Assembly (NCBI RefSeq): GCF_008932435.1 | Contig: NZ_WBWE01000014.1 | Span: forward strand, 1 to 64,000 | Direction of reading: 5' to 3' | Length of the DNA stretch: 64,000 bases | DNA from: Brucella pseudintermedia | GTDB lineage: Bacteria > Pseudomonadota > Alphaproteobacteria > Rhizobiales > Rhizobiaceae | Part shown: piece after piece, positions 1-9,046 of the stretch | Numbering within the stretch: the stretch's first letter is position 1 | Layout of the letters: every line of letters starts with the position of its first letter | Program-made: the position numbers and the translations under genes | The notes under the pieces: model-generated | What the model saw: only the letters and a program-made list of their open reading frames with translations | Told to the model about the DNA's origin: nothing | Databases searched by the model: none

Positions 1-88
1 GTCAAAAATCTCACCCGCTCAACAAACCCGCGATCATCACTCAACCCGAAGGTCAAATCCTCATCAGCGCCTCGTCTGCGGTGCCGGG

Positions 89-117
89 CTTCTAGATCAG
101 TCAAACCAACCTGTCAA
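89..117 (-). promoter_or_regulatory. proximal promoter, probably rRNA operon
   Basis: On the minus strand there is a -35 TTGACA (117-112), a 17-base spacer and a -10 TAGAAG (94-89). The -35 is a perfect sigma-70 consensus. An A-rich run, with AAAAAA about 4 bases upstream of the -35, resembles an UP element. Transcription would run leftward out of the window. Confidence 0.6.
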
Positions 118-298
118 CCACTTTTTTAGAAGAAAATCACAAACTTAATCGAAGCTCTTTTCTTCCAACATCAACAGAACTTCCGCCCCGTCAACGCCGC
201 CAGCCTACTCAAATCAAACATCGCTGCCCAACTCTTTCAACCAACCCCAAGGACGCATCAGCCTGCCGCTTGCGGCGCCGCCGCCCTCGTTGTGGCGC

Positions 299-328
299 CA
301 TATAGACCCCACCAATCAAAACTGTCAA
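299..328 (-). promoter_or_regulatory. distal promoter, probably rRNA operon
   Basis: On the minus strand there is TTGACA (328-323), an 18-base spacer and TATATG (304-299); with a 17-base spacer the -10 reads CTATAT. An AAAAAA tract lies upstream, as at the proximal promoter. The two promoters are about 210 bases apart and point the same way. Confidence 0.55.
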
Positions 329-420
329 CGACCAATCATGACTTTTTTCAAAATTTCTTTCCACAGGCATCTAATGAAAAGGACCGATCAAAGAGGCTCT
401 ATATAAGTGTCACTCCCGCC

Positions 421-1236
421 TCACGCGGAGAGCCAACCCATGCGGTCCGCCACGTCATTGGCAAGTGCACGCACGCGTCTGCCCATGTCTTCTATAATGT
501 CGGGCCGCGCCTCCGCTGCCATCATCGATAGCGCAATACCGGCAATAGGATGAAACGGCCTGTCGCAGATCGCAGCGCCGATGCAGAACATGCCCTCGCG
601 CAACTGGCCATTATCCAGCGAATAGCCCCTTGCCTTCACGTCCGCCATCTCCGCCTCCAACACTTCAAGCGAAGGGGCGCTGGCTGGGGTAATCAGTTTA
701 GGCCATTCAGACGGCAGATGACGGGCCAGTTCCTGCGGCGACATCGCGGCCAGCATGGCCTTGCCGGTCGCGGTAAAGACAGCCGGAACCCGCATGCCGA
801 TGCGAAATGTGATACCGAGCGGTGCGGTCGAGTTGCGGCAGGACAGATAAATGACATCCGGACCTTCCAGATGTGAAAGCGTCAATGTGTGCGCGCCAAG
901 GCCATCGGCCTCCGCCACGGCCTCATGAAACGCATCGACAATATCGCTGCCTGCCATGAACACATTGGCCCAACGCACCGATTGCGATCCCATCGTGAAG
1001 CTGCCGTCACTGTTGAGCTTCAACAGCTTGAGATGCACCAGCGTCTGGCAAAGCCCGTGCACACTGCTTTTCGGCAAGCCGGTCCGGCGCGCAAGATCGG
1101 AAAGCTTGAGCCCGTCGGCAGTTCCCTTGCCGCCTTCCTGCGCGGATTTCGCGATCTGATCGAGAATTTGCGCCGCGCGCATGACCGCCGGAACCAGTTT
1201 CTGGGAACTCTCTTCGTCGCTCGCCGTTTTCGTCAT
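421..1236 (-). CDS. IclR family transcriptional regulator
   Basis: A probable cytoplasmic DNA-binding regulator of 271 residues, the normal size for the IclR family. An N-terminal winged helix-turn-helix is seen around residues 15-85 (LSDLARRTGLPKSSVHGLCQ), followed by the C-terminal effector-binding domain with the typical TATGKAML segment. I chose the ATG at 1236, which has AGGTG 6 bases upstream, over a GTG nine bases earlier. It is divergent from the gabD-like gene, with a palindrome of IclR-operator type in between (1315-1332). That suggests it controls that aldehyde dehydrogenase, itself, or both. The effector is unknown. The gene ends close to the probable rRNA promoters. Confidence 0.88.
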   Translation of the reverse strand: MTKTASDEESSQKLVPAVMRAAQILDQIAKSAQEGGKGTADGLKLSDLARRTGLPKSSVHGLCQTLVHLKLLKLNSDGSFTMGSQSVRWANVFMAGSDIVDAFHEAVAEADGLGAHTLTLSHLEGPDVIYLSCRNSTAPLGITFRIGMRVPAVFTATGKAMLAAMSPQELARHLPSEWPKLITPASAPSLEVLEAEMADVKARGYSLDNGQLREGMFCIGAAICDRPFHPIAGIALSMMAAEARPDIIEDMGRRVRALANDVADRMGWLSA

Positions 1237-1269
1237 GACTTTCACCTGATCGACCGCCTGATTAACCGT

Positions 1270-1332
1270 TTGACTTTGGCAACGGCGGCCTGTTTAATTC
1301 AAAATACCGTAAGCTGTTCAATATATCGAACA
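1270..1332 (+). promoter_or_regulatory. promoter and IclR-type operator of the gabD-like gene
   Basis: A -35 TTGACT (1270-1275), a 17-base spacer and -10 TTTAAT (1293-1298) point at the dehydrogenase gene. Just downstream, 1315-1332 reads TGTTC-N8-GAACA, a near-perfect dyad. IclR family regulators commonly bind dyads of the TGTTCGATA/TATCGAACA kind, so the divergent regulator is the obvious candidate. Its position just past the predicted start site would suit repression. Binding is inferred. Confidence 0.5.
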
Positions 1333-1366
1333 AGCTTTCTCTGCAAGACTGGGATGGAAAACCAAT

Positions 1367-2818
1367 ATGCTCGCTTTGAAAGACCCTTCGCTGCTCAAAT
1401 CGCAATGCCTTGTTGACGGGCGCTGGATAGACGCCACGGACGGCGCCAAGATCGACGTGACCAACCCGGCAGACGGTTCGGTCATCGCCACGGTTCCTTC
1501 CCTTTCTGTCGCGACCATCAAGGAAGCCATCGACGCTTCCGCCAAGGCTTTCCCGGCATGGGCCGCCAGGACGGCCAAGGAACGCGCGGCAGTCTTGCGC
1601 AAATGGTTTGACCTTATCGTTGCCAATGCGGACGACATCGCTCTTATCATGACATCCGAACAGGGCAAGCCGCTTGCTGAAGCGCGCGGCGAGGTTCTTT
1701 ATGCGGCATCCTTCATTGAGTGGTTCGCTGAAGAGGCAAAGCGCGTCTATGGCGACACCATCCCTGCCCCGCAGTCCGGGCAGCGCCTGACCGTCATCCG
1801 CCAGCCGGTCGGCGTGACGGCAGCCATTACCCCCTGGAACTTCCCGGCTGCGATGATAACCCGCAAGGCAGCGCCTGCTCTTGCCGCCGGCTGCACCATG
1901 ATCGTTCGCCCTGCGGATCTGACGCCACTCACTGCCCTTGCGCTCGGCGTTCTCGCCGAAAAGGCCGGCATCCCGGCAGGCGTCCTGCAGATCGTCACCG
2001 GCAAGGCCCGCGAAATCGGCGCGGAGCTGACGAGCAATGAAACCGTACGCAAGCTCTCCTTCACCGGATCGACGGAAGTTGGCCGCTTGCTGATGGCGCA
2101 GTGCGCCCCGACTATCAAGCGCATCTCGTTGGAACTCGGCGGCAACGCGCCGTTCATCGTGTTCGACGATGCCGATCTCGATGCCGCCGTTGATGGCGCC
2201 ATGATTTCCAAATACCGCAATGCGGGCCAGACCTGTGTCTGCGCCAACCGCATCTATGTGCAGCGCGGAATTTACGACAAGTTTGCCGAAAAGCTCGCGG
2301 CCAAGGTCAAGGAACTCAAGGTCGGCAAGGGCACCAAACCGGGTGTCGTCATCGGCCCGATGATCGAGGCGAAAGCCATCACGAAGGTCAAGGCACATAT
2401 TGACGATGCCGTTTCCAAGGGCGCGAAGCTTATCACCGGCGGCAAGGAACTGGGCGGCCTGTTCTTTGAACCCGGCGTGCTTACGGGCGTGACCCCGGAC
2501 ATGATCGTGGCCAAGGAAGAGACTTTTGGCCCGCTGGCTCCGCTCTTTGCCTTCGATACGGAAGAAGAAGTCATTGCCATGGCCAATGACACGATCTTCG
2601 GTCTGGCCGCTTATTTCTATACGGAGAATTTCAGCCGCGCGATTCGTGTCAGCGAAGGGCTGGAATACGGGATGGTCGGCCACAATACCGGCCTGATCTC
2701 GAACGAAGTCGCGCCTTTTGGCGGCGTGAAACAGTCGGGCCTCGGCCGTGAAGGTTCCAAATACGGCATCGAGGAATATCTCGAAACCAAATATATTTGC
2801 AGCGCCTACAAGCGCTAG
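1367..2818 (+). CDS. gabD: NAD(P)-dependent succinate-semialdehyde dehydrogenase-like
   Basis: A 483-residue aldehyde dehydrogenase of the GabD type, which oxidises succinate semialdehyde to succinate in GABA and related catabolism. The catalytic cysteine is C290 in NAGQTC and the general base is E256 in LELGGN; the Rossmann motif FTGSTEVG is near 232. The length equals that of E. coli GabD. An SD-like GGGATGGA precedes the ATG. One oddity is that the lysine almost invariant in the family's KPA-TP motif is an arginine here (R181 in IVRPADLTP). That position contacts the cofactor, so NAD/NADP preference may differ. Other aldehyde substrates cannot be excluded. It stands alone, ends in a terminator, and is divergent from an IclR regulator. 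Confidence 0.85.
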   Translation: MLALKDPSLLKSQCLVDGRWIDATDGAKIDVTNPADGSVIATVPSLSVATIKEAIDASAKAFPAWAARTAKERAAVLRKWFDLIVANADDIALIMTSEQGKPLAEARGEVLYAASFIEWFAEEAKRVYGDTIPAPQSGQRLTVIRQPVGVTAAITPWNFPAAMITRKAAPALAAGCTMIVRPADLTPLTALALGVLAEKAGIPAGVLQIVTGKAREIGAELTSNETVRKLSFTGSTEVGRLLMAQCAPTIKRISLELGGNAPFIVFDDADLDAAVDGAMISKYRNAGQTCVCANRIYVQRGIYDKFAEKLAAKVKELKVGKGTKPGVVIGPMIEAKAITKVKAHIDDAVSKGAKLITGGKELGGLFFEPGVLTGVTPDMIVAKEETFGPLAPLFAFDTEEEVIAMANDTIFGLAAYFYTENFSRAIRVSEGLEYGMVGHNTGLISNEVAPFGGVKQSGLGREGSKYGIEEYLETKYICSAYKR

Positions 2819-2861
2819 CAACACTGCTTTCCATACCGTTCCCCCGAAAGCAGTATCAAAG

Positions 2862-2895
2862 AAGGCGGCGCGCATTGTTCGCGCCGTCTTTTTTA
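2862..2895 (+). terminator. rho-independent terminator after gabD
   Basis: An 11-base stem with one G-T wobble (AAGGCGGCGCG at 2862-2872, CGCGCCGTCTT at 2880-2890) is followed by a T run. Confidence 0.75.
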
Positions 2896-2950
2896 TTTAT
2901 AGACGGTCCAACCGCAAATAGGGCTTGGGCCAAGGAATTCCGGAAAATAT

Positions 2951-3541
2951 ATGCTGCGCCGCCTTTACGACTGGACGATTTCGCTTGCCGCAAGAAAATC
3001 CGCCGAATGGTGGCTTGCCATCATTGCCTTTGTGGAAAGCTCGGTCTTCCTTGTTCCCGCCGACGTCCTCTTCCTGCCTATGGCGCTTGCCCGCCCCAAA
3101 CGCGCCTGGCGCTATGCTTTCATCGCGACGGTTTCTTCCGTCCTCGGGGGCATTGCGGGCTGGTATCTCGGCTATCACGCCTATGAGCAGATCGCCAAGC
3201 CGGTGCTCGAAATGTATGGCAAGCTGGACACGTTCGAGCAATTGCGCGGCACGACCAGCGCCGATGCGATCCTGCTGATGCTGATTACCTCCGGCCTCGC
3301 CCATCTGCCGCCGATCAAGGTGGTGACGATCCTGTCGGGTGCGGCCGGCATCAATATCTGGCTGTTCATTGCATCGGCCATCGTTGCGCGCGGAGCGCGT
3401 TTCTATTTTCTGGCCTGGCTGCTGCGCCGTTACGGCGAACCGATCCGCGACTTCATCGAAAAGCGCCTCGGCCTGATCGCAAGTCTCGTCGCTGTGGCCT
3501 TGATCGCGCTCTTCTTTGCTGTGAAATATCTTCATGCCTGA
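2951..3541 (+). CDS. YqaA/DedA-like VTT-domain membrane protein
   Basis: A 196-residue inner-membrane protein with a hydrophobic profile suggesting four or five membrane segments. It resembles the YqaA branch of the DedA/SNARE-associated (VTT) superfamily, including an acidic ESSVFLVPADVLFLP segment near residue 30 and a PPIKVVTILSGA segment near 120. Members of the wider superfamily move lipids across membranes; the role of the YqaA branch is not settled. It lies 91 bases before dsbB on the same strand and may share a transcript with it. The ATG has a weak GGAAAA upstream. Confidence 0.75.
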   Translation: MLRRLYDWTISLAARKSAEWWLAIIAFVESSVFLVPADVLFLPMALARPKRAWRYAFIATVSSVLGGIAGWYLGYHAYEQIAKPVLEMYGKLDTFEQLRGTTSADAILLMLITSGLAHLPPIKVVTILSGAAGINIWLFIASAIVARGARFYFLAWLLRRYGEPIRDFIEKRLGLIASLVAVALIALFFAVKYLHA

Positions 3542-3632
3542 GCGGTTCGCCCAATCCCGGTCAAAATAAATTGCTTGGAGACAAGCCAGCTGTTTGCCTT
3601 AAGAATAAGAGAGCCTTTCCAAGGAATCCCAT

Positions 3633-4157
3633 ATGGCGTTTGCACTCAATAATCCGGTCGGCAAGGTACAGGCATGGACCGCAGGCATAATGGCCATTGG
3701 CCTTGCCGCAACCGTCGGTACGGCACTGGGCTTCGAGCATCTGGCTGGCTTCATGCCCTGCAAGCTCTGCCTCGAACAACGCACGCCTTATTATATCGGC
3801 GTCCCAGTTCTGGCGGCGGCGTGGATCTCCTGTGGCCTGAAATGGCCTGCGATCCTGACGCGCGGCCTGATCCTGATCGGCGCTCTGCTGATGACCTACG
3901 GTCTGGCGCTCGCTGCCTATCATACCGGCGTCGAGCTGAAATACTGGCCCGGCCCGATCGATTGCAGCGCCGCGACGATGAAGGTCACGCTCGATGCGGG
4001 CAACCTCCTTAGCGATCTCAATTCCACGCGCCCACCCGCATGTGACAGCGCGCCGGGCTACTTCCTCGGCCTGTCCTTTGCCGGATGGAACGTCGTCGCA
4101 AGCCTGTTCTTTGCAGCTATCGGCTACTACGGCGCTTTTGCAAAAAGTGGGAAGTGA
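3633..4157 (+). CDS. dsbB: disulfide bond formation protein B
   Basis: A 174-residue, four-helix inner-membrane oxidoreductase that reoxidises DsbA and passes electrons to quinone. The first periplasmic loop carries the CxxC pair C43-C46 (PCKLC), and the second carries C111 and C137, matching the four essential cysteines of DsbB. An arginine follows the first pair (EQR), as in the quinone-proximal region of the family. No dsbA is visible nearby. It probably shares a transcript with the VTT protein upstream. The call is secure at family level; it could be the shorter alphaproteobacterial DsbB/DsbI branch. Confidence 0.88.
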   Translation: MAFALNNPVGKVQAWTAGIMAIGLAATVGTALGFEHLAGFMPCKLCLEQRTPYYIGVPVLAAAWISCGLKWPAILTRGLILIGALLMTYGLALAAYHTGVELKYWPGPIDCSAATMKVTLDAGNLLSDLNSTRPPACDSAPGYFLGLSFAGWNVVASLFFAAIGYYGAFAKSGK

Positions 4158-4201
4158 GAGCGGGAACTGTAGGGGCTGTTTCTTCTTTTATCGCACGTGG
4201 T

Positions 4202-4237
4202 TATCGCAAAACCGCTGCGCATTTTTGCGCAACATGC
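4202..4237 (-). repeat. intergenic palindromic repeat, copy 1
   Basis: Read on the minus strand this begins AGCATGTTGCGCAAAA and contains CGGTTTTGCG, matching the repeat after the SulP gene (11225-11271) over most of its length. It starts immediately after the TAA stop of the HNH gene. Confidence 0.6.
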
Positions 4238-4238
4238 T

Positions 4239-4811
4239 TTACGGCTCCAGTTCGACGTCCCAGTAAAGGAAGTCGAGCCAGCTGTCGTGCAGATGGTTGG
4301 GCGGAAAGAGGCGACCATTATTGTGCAGGTCCTGCACGGTCGGCATGACCGGCTTCTGGCGCGGCCACATATGCGCGACGGCGGGCATCATGCCGCCCTT
4401 GCGCAGATTGCATGGTGAGCAGGCGGCGACCACATTTTCCCACGTCGTCTCGCCGCCATGGCAACGCGGGGTGACGTGATCGAAGGTCAGGTCATGCGGC
4501 GAGCCGCAATACTGGCACTCGAAACGATCACGCAGGAAGACGTTGAAGCGCGTGAAAGCCGGATAGCGCGGCGGCTTCACATAATCCTTCAGGCAGATGA
4601 CGCTTGGAACGCGCATCGAGAACGAGGGCGAGGATACGATGTGATCATATTCCGCCACGATATTCACGCGTTCGAGAAACACCGCCTTGATCGCATCCTG
4701 CCAGGACCAGAGCGACAGGGGATAATAGCTGAGCGGTCGGTAATCCGCATTCAGAACCAGCGCGGGCAAGCCACTGGTCGAGACGGTTCTGGGCGAGACG
4801 GCAACAGTCAA
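4239..4811 (-). CDS. HNH endonuclease
   Basis: A 190-residue HNH nuclease. The HNH core lies around residues 105-150: a CQYC zinc pair, the FDHVTPRCHGG catalytic segment and a second CSPCN pair. This is the layout of the short alphaproteobacterial HNH family whose cellular role is unknown. I start it at a TTG at 4811 because a perfect AAGGAGGT lies 6 bases upstream. A longer frame from 4898 would add 29 residues with no such signal. It appears monocistronic. Substrate unknown; no restriction or phage genes are adjacent. Confidence 0.85.
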   Translation of the reverse strand: MTVAVSPRTVSTSGLPALVLNADYRPLSYYPLSLWSWQDAIKAVFLERVNIVAEYDHIVSSPSFSMRVPSVICLKDYVKPPRYPAFTRFNVFLRDRFECQYCGSPHDLTFDHVTPRCHGGETTWENVVAACSPCNLRKGGMMPAVAHMWPRQKPVMPTVQDLHNNGRLFPPNHLHDSWLDFLYWDVELEP

Positions 4812-5067
4812 GGGCGCACCTCCTTCAGAGCAACTCCGAAAAAGGGCGAAATGGCTCTCCATGCGGAATTGCGCTTCATCGAAGCGCCGCGCGTCCATTT
4901 TGGGCGCAACAACGACGCTCCAACCTCGCGAGGACGGGACTGCAATCAGCAGAAAATCAAGCTTCTGCGAATCGAAATTCCATCATCAGCTGATGCAGAT
5001 AATGTAAGCCCGACGTGACAGGATTGTGAAGCGGAAACGCATTTACGCTTCTGGAAACACGCAAGAT

Positions 5068-5712
5068 TTACAGAAGCGGCGCGGCTTCGCGGCCCTTGAT
5101 GGCGGCATAATAGGCCCAGAACAATCGCGCCGCCACGCCGCGCCACGGCGCCCAGTCTTCCGCCAGCTTGCGAAGGGCTGCAGCATCGGGCCGGGACGCA
5201 TGGGCGAAGGCGTGGCCGACAGCCGTCTGCAACGCCACATCGCCAGCCGGAAATATGTCCGGATGACCGGCGGAAAACAGAAGATAGACTTCCGCCGTCC
5301 ACGGGCCGATGCCCTTGATCGCCGTCATTGCGGCAATCGCTTCCTCAGCCGGCAGATCACAAAGTTCGTGCAGGTCCAGAGCACCTTCGGCAAGTGCCTG
5401 GCTCACGGCCAGAAGCGTTCTTTGCTTCGGACGCGACAGGCCGGCAAAGCGCCACGCCTCCTCCCCGCCCGCAATATAGGCTTCGGGCGTCAGCGGATCG
5501 ATTGCCTGTTTCAGCCGCGCCCAGATTGCGGCAGCACTAACGGTCGAAACCTGCTGCGCGACAATGATGGAGGCGAGGCTTTCAAATCCGGGTTCGGACC
5601 GGCGCAGCGGCACCGCATGGGAGCGGGCGCGAATATCGGCGAGCCGCGTGTCAGCAAGAACCAGCGCCTCCAGTCCCGCCTCGATATCGCCCAATGTATC
5701 GATCCGCCGCAT
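5068..5712 (-). CDS. DNA-3-methyladenine glycosylase II, AlkA type
   Basis: A 214-residue base-excision repair glycosylase of the HhH-GPD superfamily. The helix-hairpin-helix reads IKGIGPWTAE, and the catalytic aspartate sits in FPAGDVALQ about 20 residues later, as in AlkA. It would remove alkylated purines from DNA. The E. coli AlkA N-terminal domain is absent, as in many alphaproteobacterial homologues. The start at 5712 is chosen because AAAGG lies 7 bases upstream; in-frame alternatives at 5727 and 5766 exist. It is divergent from gluQ. Confidence 0.85.
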   Translation of the reverse strand: MRRIDTLGDIEAGLEALVLADTRLADIRARSHAVPLRRSEPGFESLASIIVAQQVSTVSAAAIWARLKQAIDPLTPEAYIAGGEEAWRFAGLSRPKQRTLLAVSQALAEGALDLHELCDLPAEEAIAAMTAIKGIGPWTAEVYLLFSAGHPDIFPAGDVALQTAVGHAFAHASRPDAAALRKLAEDWAPWRGVAARLFWAYYAAIKGREAAPLL

Positions 5713-5787
5713 CCCATGACCTTTCATTCTCCCGGCGCACAACGTACCAATGGAATCAGATGACATTCAACTGACAATAAGCTTGCC

Positions 5788-6663
5788 ATGACCGTACCCA
5801 TCTTCCGCTTTGCTCCCAGTCCCAATGGCCAGTTGCATCTCGGTCATGCCTATTCTGCCCTCCTCAATGCGGACATGGCGGCAAGGAGCAACGGACGATT
5901 CCTGCTGCGCATGGAAGATATCGACACGGCGCGCTGCACGCCTGCGCTGGAACAGGGCATTTATGACGATCTCGGCTGGCTTGGCCTGACCTGGGAAACC
6001 CCTGTGCGCCGCCAGTCGGAACATTTTGGCGAATATCGCAACGCCCTCACCAAACTTGCCGACAAGGGCCTTGTCTATCCGGCTTTCCTTAGCCGGGGTG
6101 AGGTTCGCGAGCGGATTGGCGAAGCGCTCGCCAAGGGCGAGGAATGGCCGTCCGACCCGGACGGCACGCCGCTCTATCCGCAGGGCGAACGCGACCTGAC
6201 CGAAAAGGAACAGATGGAGCGTATCGCCTCGGGCGTGCCTTATGCCTGGCGGCTCAACATGGACAAGGCGCTGGAAGCCGCAGGCGAACCGCTGGCATGG
6301 AACGACAGCGGTGCGGGTCCGGATGGCGAAACGGGAAAGATCGCTGCCGATCCGTCCCGATGGGGCGACGTGGTGATTGCGCGCAAGGACACGCCAACCA
6401 GCTATCATCTCTCCGTTGTGGTGGACGATGCCCTGCAAGGCATCACCCATGTCGTGCGCGGGCGCGATCTGTTTCACGCGACCTCCGTGCACCGGCTTCT
6501 GCAGAAGCTTCTCGGCCTGCCGGAGCCGCTCTATCACCACCACGATCTGGTGCTGGGCGACGATGGATTGAAGCTGTCAAAGAGCCGGAAGGATACGGCG
6601 CTCGCATCGCTGAGGGAGCAGGGCTTTACGCCTGACGACATTCGCGCCAAGCTCAAGCTCTGA
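5788..6663 (+). CDS. gluQ: glutamyl-Q tRNA(Asp) synthetase
   Basis: A 291-residue GluRS paralogue lacking the anticodon-binding domain. The family attaches glutamate to queuosine 34 of tRNA-Asp. The class I signatures are present: HLGH near residue 17 and KLSKS near 265. The length fits the GluQRS family. The CxC zinc-binding cysteines of the E. coli enzyme are not seen in the insert after FLSRGEV, so zinc may be absent. No clear Shine-Dalgarno precedes the ATG. The gene stands between the glycosylase and malate synthase and has no obvious operon partner. Confidence 0.9.
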   Translation: MTVPIFRFAPSPNGQLHLGHAYSALLNADMAARSNGRFLLRMEDIDTARCTPALEQGIYDDLGWLGLTWETPVRRQSEHFGEYRNALTKLADKGLVYPAFLSRGEVRERIGEALAKGEEWPSDPDGTPLYPQGERDLTEKEQMERIASGVPYAWRLNMDKALEAAGEPLAWNDSGAGPDGETGKIAADPSRWGDVVIARKDTPTSYHLSVVVDDALQGITHVVRGRDLFHATSVHRLLQKLLGLPEPLYHHHDLVLGDDGLKLSKSRKDTALASLREQGFTPDDIRAKLKL

Positions 6664-6800
6664 AATGATTTTCGCCGCAGCGTCACAGATGATGTGCCCG
6701 CGCGCCGATTGACGAAAGCGCCCTGAAACGGTTGATAGGCGGCATGGAGCCGCATTGAAAAATGCGGCAGTGCATTCGTTTTTCTGAAGGAGGCCGAGCA

Positions 6801-8972
6801 ATGAGCAATTACGTCGAAATCGAAGGTTTGCGTGTTGCCCCCGAACTGGTGGAATTTCTGGCCAATGAGGCCGCGCCCGGCACCGGCGTGGAACCGGAAA
6901 AGTTCTGGAAGGGCCTTGCCGCCATCATCCGCGATCTCGCGCCGAAGAACCGCGCCCTCCTTGCCAAGCGCGACGACCTGCAAGCCAAGATTGACGCCTG
7001 GTACAAGCAGCACCGCGACACGGGCTACAGCCAGGCTGACTATCAGCAGTTCCTGAAGGACATCGGCTATCTCCTGCCGGAAGGCGGGGAGTTCAAGGTT
7101 TCGACCGCCAATGTCGATCCGGAAATCACCCATATCGCCGGTCCGCAGCTCGTCGTTCCGGTCATGAACGCCCGCTATGCGCTGAACGCCGCCAATGCGC
7201 GCTGGGGCTCCCTCTACGATGCGCTCTATGGCACCGATGCCATTTCCGAAGCCGATGGCGCGGAAAAGGGCAAGGGCTACAATCCGAAGCGCGGCGAGAA
7301 GGTCATCGCCTGGGCAAAGAACTTCCTCGACGAAAGCGCGCCGCTCGCCGCCGGCAAGTGGGCCAATGTCGCCGGTCTCGCAATCAAGGACGGCAAGCTT
7401 GAAATCAGGCTCGCCGACGGTTCGGCAACCGCGTTGAAGGATGAAAGCCAGTTCAAGGGCTATAATGGCGATGCCGCCCGCCCGACAAACGTGCTTCTTG
7501 CCAAGAACAACATGCATGTCGATATCGTCGTCAATGCCGACCATCCGATCGGCAAGACCGATCCGGCGCATATTGCCGACATGGTTCTGGAATCGGCCAT
7601 CAGCACGATCCAGGATTGCGAGGATTCGATTGCTGCCGTCGACGCCGAAGACAAGGTTGCCGTCTATCGCAACTGGCTCGGCCTGATGAACGGCAAGCTG
7701 GAAGATACGTTCGAGAAGAACGGCAAGCAGATGACGCGCCGCCTCAACGGCGATCGCACTTACAAGGCCGCCGACGGTTCCGACCTGACGCTCAAGGGCC
7801 GTTCGCTGATGCTGGTGCGCAATGTCGGCCACCTGATGACCAACCCGGCCATTCTCGACGCCGAAGGCAATGAAGTGCCGGAAGGCATCATGGATGCGGC
7901 CTTCACCAGCCTCATCGCGCTGCATGATATCGGCCCCAATGGCCGCCACATGAATTCGCGCGAAGGCTCCGTCTATATCGTCAAGCCAAAGATGCACGGT
8001 CCGGAAGAAGTGGCTTTCGCCAACGAGCTTTTCACCCGCACGGAAGAAATGCTCGGCATGGAGCCGAACACCCTCAAGATGGGTGTGATGGATGAAGAAC
8101 GCCGCACGACCGTCAATCTCAAGGAAGCAATCCGCGCTGCCAAGGATCGGGTCGTCTTCATCAATACCGGCTTCCTCGACCGCACCGGCGACGAAATCCA
8201 CACCTCCATGGAAGCAGGCCCGATGATCCGCAAGGGCGACATGAAGCAGGCCGCATGGATCGGCGCCTACGAACAGTGGAACGTCGATATCGGTCTGGAA
8301 TGCGGCCTTTCCGGCCATGCGCAGATTGGCAAGGGCATGTGGGCGATGCCAGACATGATGGCCGCGATGCTGGAACAGAAGATCGCGCATCCGAAGGCTG
8401 GCGCCAATACCGCATGGGTGCCGTCGCCGACCGCCGCCACGCTGCATGCGACCCACTACCACCAGATCGACGTTGCCGCCGTTCAGGAAAAGCTGAAAAG
8501 CCGGCCGCGCGCCAAGCTCGACGATATCCTGTCGGTGCCGGTTGCCGTGCGCCCGAACTGGACGCCGGAAGACATCCAGAAGGAAATCGACAACAACGCT
8601 CAAGGGATTCTGGGCTATGTCGTGCGCTGGGTCGATCAGGGCGTCGGCTGCTCCAAGGTGCCGGACATCAACAATGTCGGCCTGATGGAAGACCGCGCAA
8701 CGCTGCGCATTTCCGCGCAGCACATCGCCAACTGGCTCTATCACGGTGTTGTCACGGAAGCGCAGGTGATGGAAACCATGAAGCGCATGGCCGCTGTCGT
8801 CGACAAGCAGAATGAAGGCGACCCGCTTTATCGCCCGATGGCCGCCGATTTCGACAAGTCGATTGCGTTTCAGGCTGCCTGCGATCTGGTCTTCAAGGGC
8901 CGCGAGCAGCCGAACGGCTATACCGAGCCGGTCCTGCATCGTCGCCGCCTGGAGCTGAAGGCACAGGGCTGA
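6801..8972 (+). CDS. glcB: malate synthase G
   Basis: A 723-residue enzyme, the canonical isoform G length. It condenses glyoxylate with acetyl-CoA to malate in the glyoxylate shunt or glycolate use. Typical segments include RNVGHLMT, the [17 protein letters not shown] region, and [11 protein letters not shown] near the acetyl-CoA site. I start at 6801, where GAAGGAGG lies 6 bases upstream; the longer frame from 6762 lacks support. It is followed at once by a strong terminator, so it is monocistronic. No isocitrate lyase gene is in the window. Confidence 0.95.
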   Translation: MSNYVEIEGLRVAPELVEFLANEAAPGTGVEPEKFWKGLAAIIRDLAPKNRALLAKRDDLQAKIDAWYKQHRDTGYSQADYQQFLKDIGYLLPEGGEFKVSTANVDPEITHIAGPQLVVPVMNARYALNAANARWGSLYDALYGTDAISEADGAEKGKGYNPKRGEKVIAWAKNFLDESAPLAAGKWANVAGLAIKDGKLEIRLADGSATALKDESQFKGYNGDAARPTNVLLAKNNMHVDIVVNADHPIGKTDPAHIADMVLESAISTIQDCEDSIAAVDAEDKVAVYRNWLGLMNGKLEDTFEKNGKQMTRRLNGDRTYKAADGSDLTLKGRSLMLVRNVGHLMTNPAILDAEGNEVPEGIMDAAFTSLIALHDIGPNGRHMNSREGSVYIVKPKMHGPEEVAFANELFTRTEEMLGMEPNTLKMGVMDEERRTTVNLKEAIRAAKDRVVFINTGFLDRTGDEIHTSMEAGPMIRKGDMKQAAWIGAYEQWNVDIGLECGLSGHAQIGKGMWAMPDMMAAMLEQKIAHPKAGANTAWVPSPTAATLHATHYHQIDVAAVQEKLKSRPRAKLDDILSVPVAVRPNWTPEDIQKEIDNNAQGILGYVVRWVDQGVGCSKVPDINNVGLMEDRATLRISAQHIANWLYHGVVTEAQVMETMKRMAAVVDKQNEGDPLYRPMAADFDKSIAFQAACDLVFKGREQPNGYTEPVLHRRRLELKAQG

Positions 8973-8995
8973 TTTTTTCCACTTGCAAGTGATGG

Positions 8996-9025
8996 AAAAC
9001 GGCGGGAGAAAATCCCGCCGTTTTT
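8996..9025 (+). terminator. terminator after glcB
   Basis: A perfect 12-base stem (8996-9007 with 9013-9024) with a 5-base loop ends in a T run. Confidence 0.85.
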
Positions 9026-9046
9026 CTGTTCAATAAGGCCCCTGAA

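Larger units (their letters stand above)
1..420 (-). other. upstream region of a probable rRNA operon
   Basis: I find no convincing gene here. Read on the minus strand, the stretch holds two consensus-like promoters (299-328 and 89-117), each preceded by an A-rich tract resembling an UP element. A long leader then runs off the left edge. Paired strong promoters with A-rich upstream DNA and no downstream reading frame are typical of rRNA operons in Rhizobiales, so a 16S rRNA gene is expected just left of position 1 on the minus strand. That gene is outside the window, so this is inference. A short plus-strand frame at 292-531 has no codon-use or homology support. Confidence 0.55.

Noticed and set aside
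1262-2875. 537-residue minus-strand open frame opposite gabD
   Set aside because: Antisense shadow of a clear aldehyde dehydrogenase.
6534-8939. 801-residue minus-strand open frame opposite glcB
   Set aside because: It is fully antisense to a clear malate synthase G gene, has no family resemblance and is a GC-rich shadow frame.
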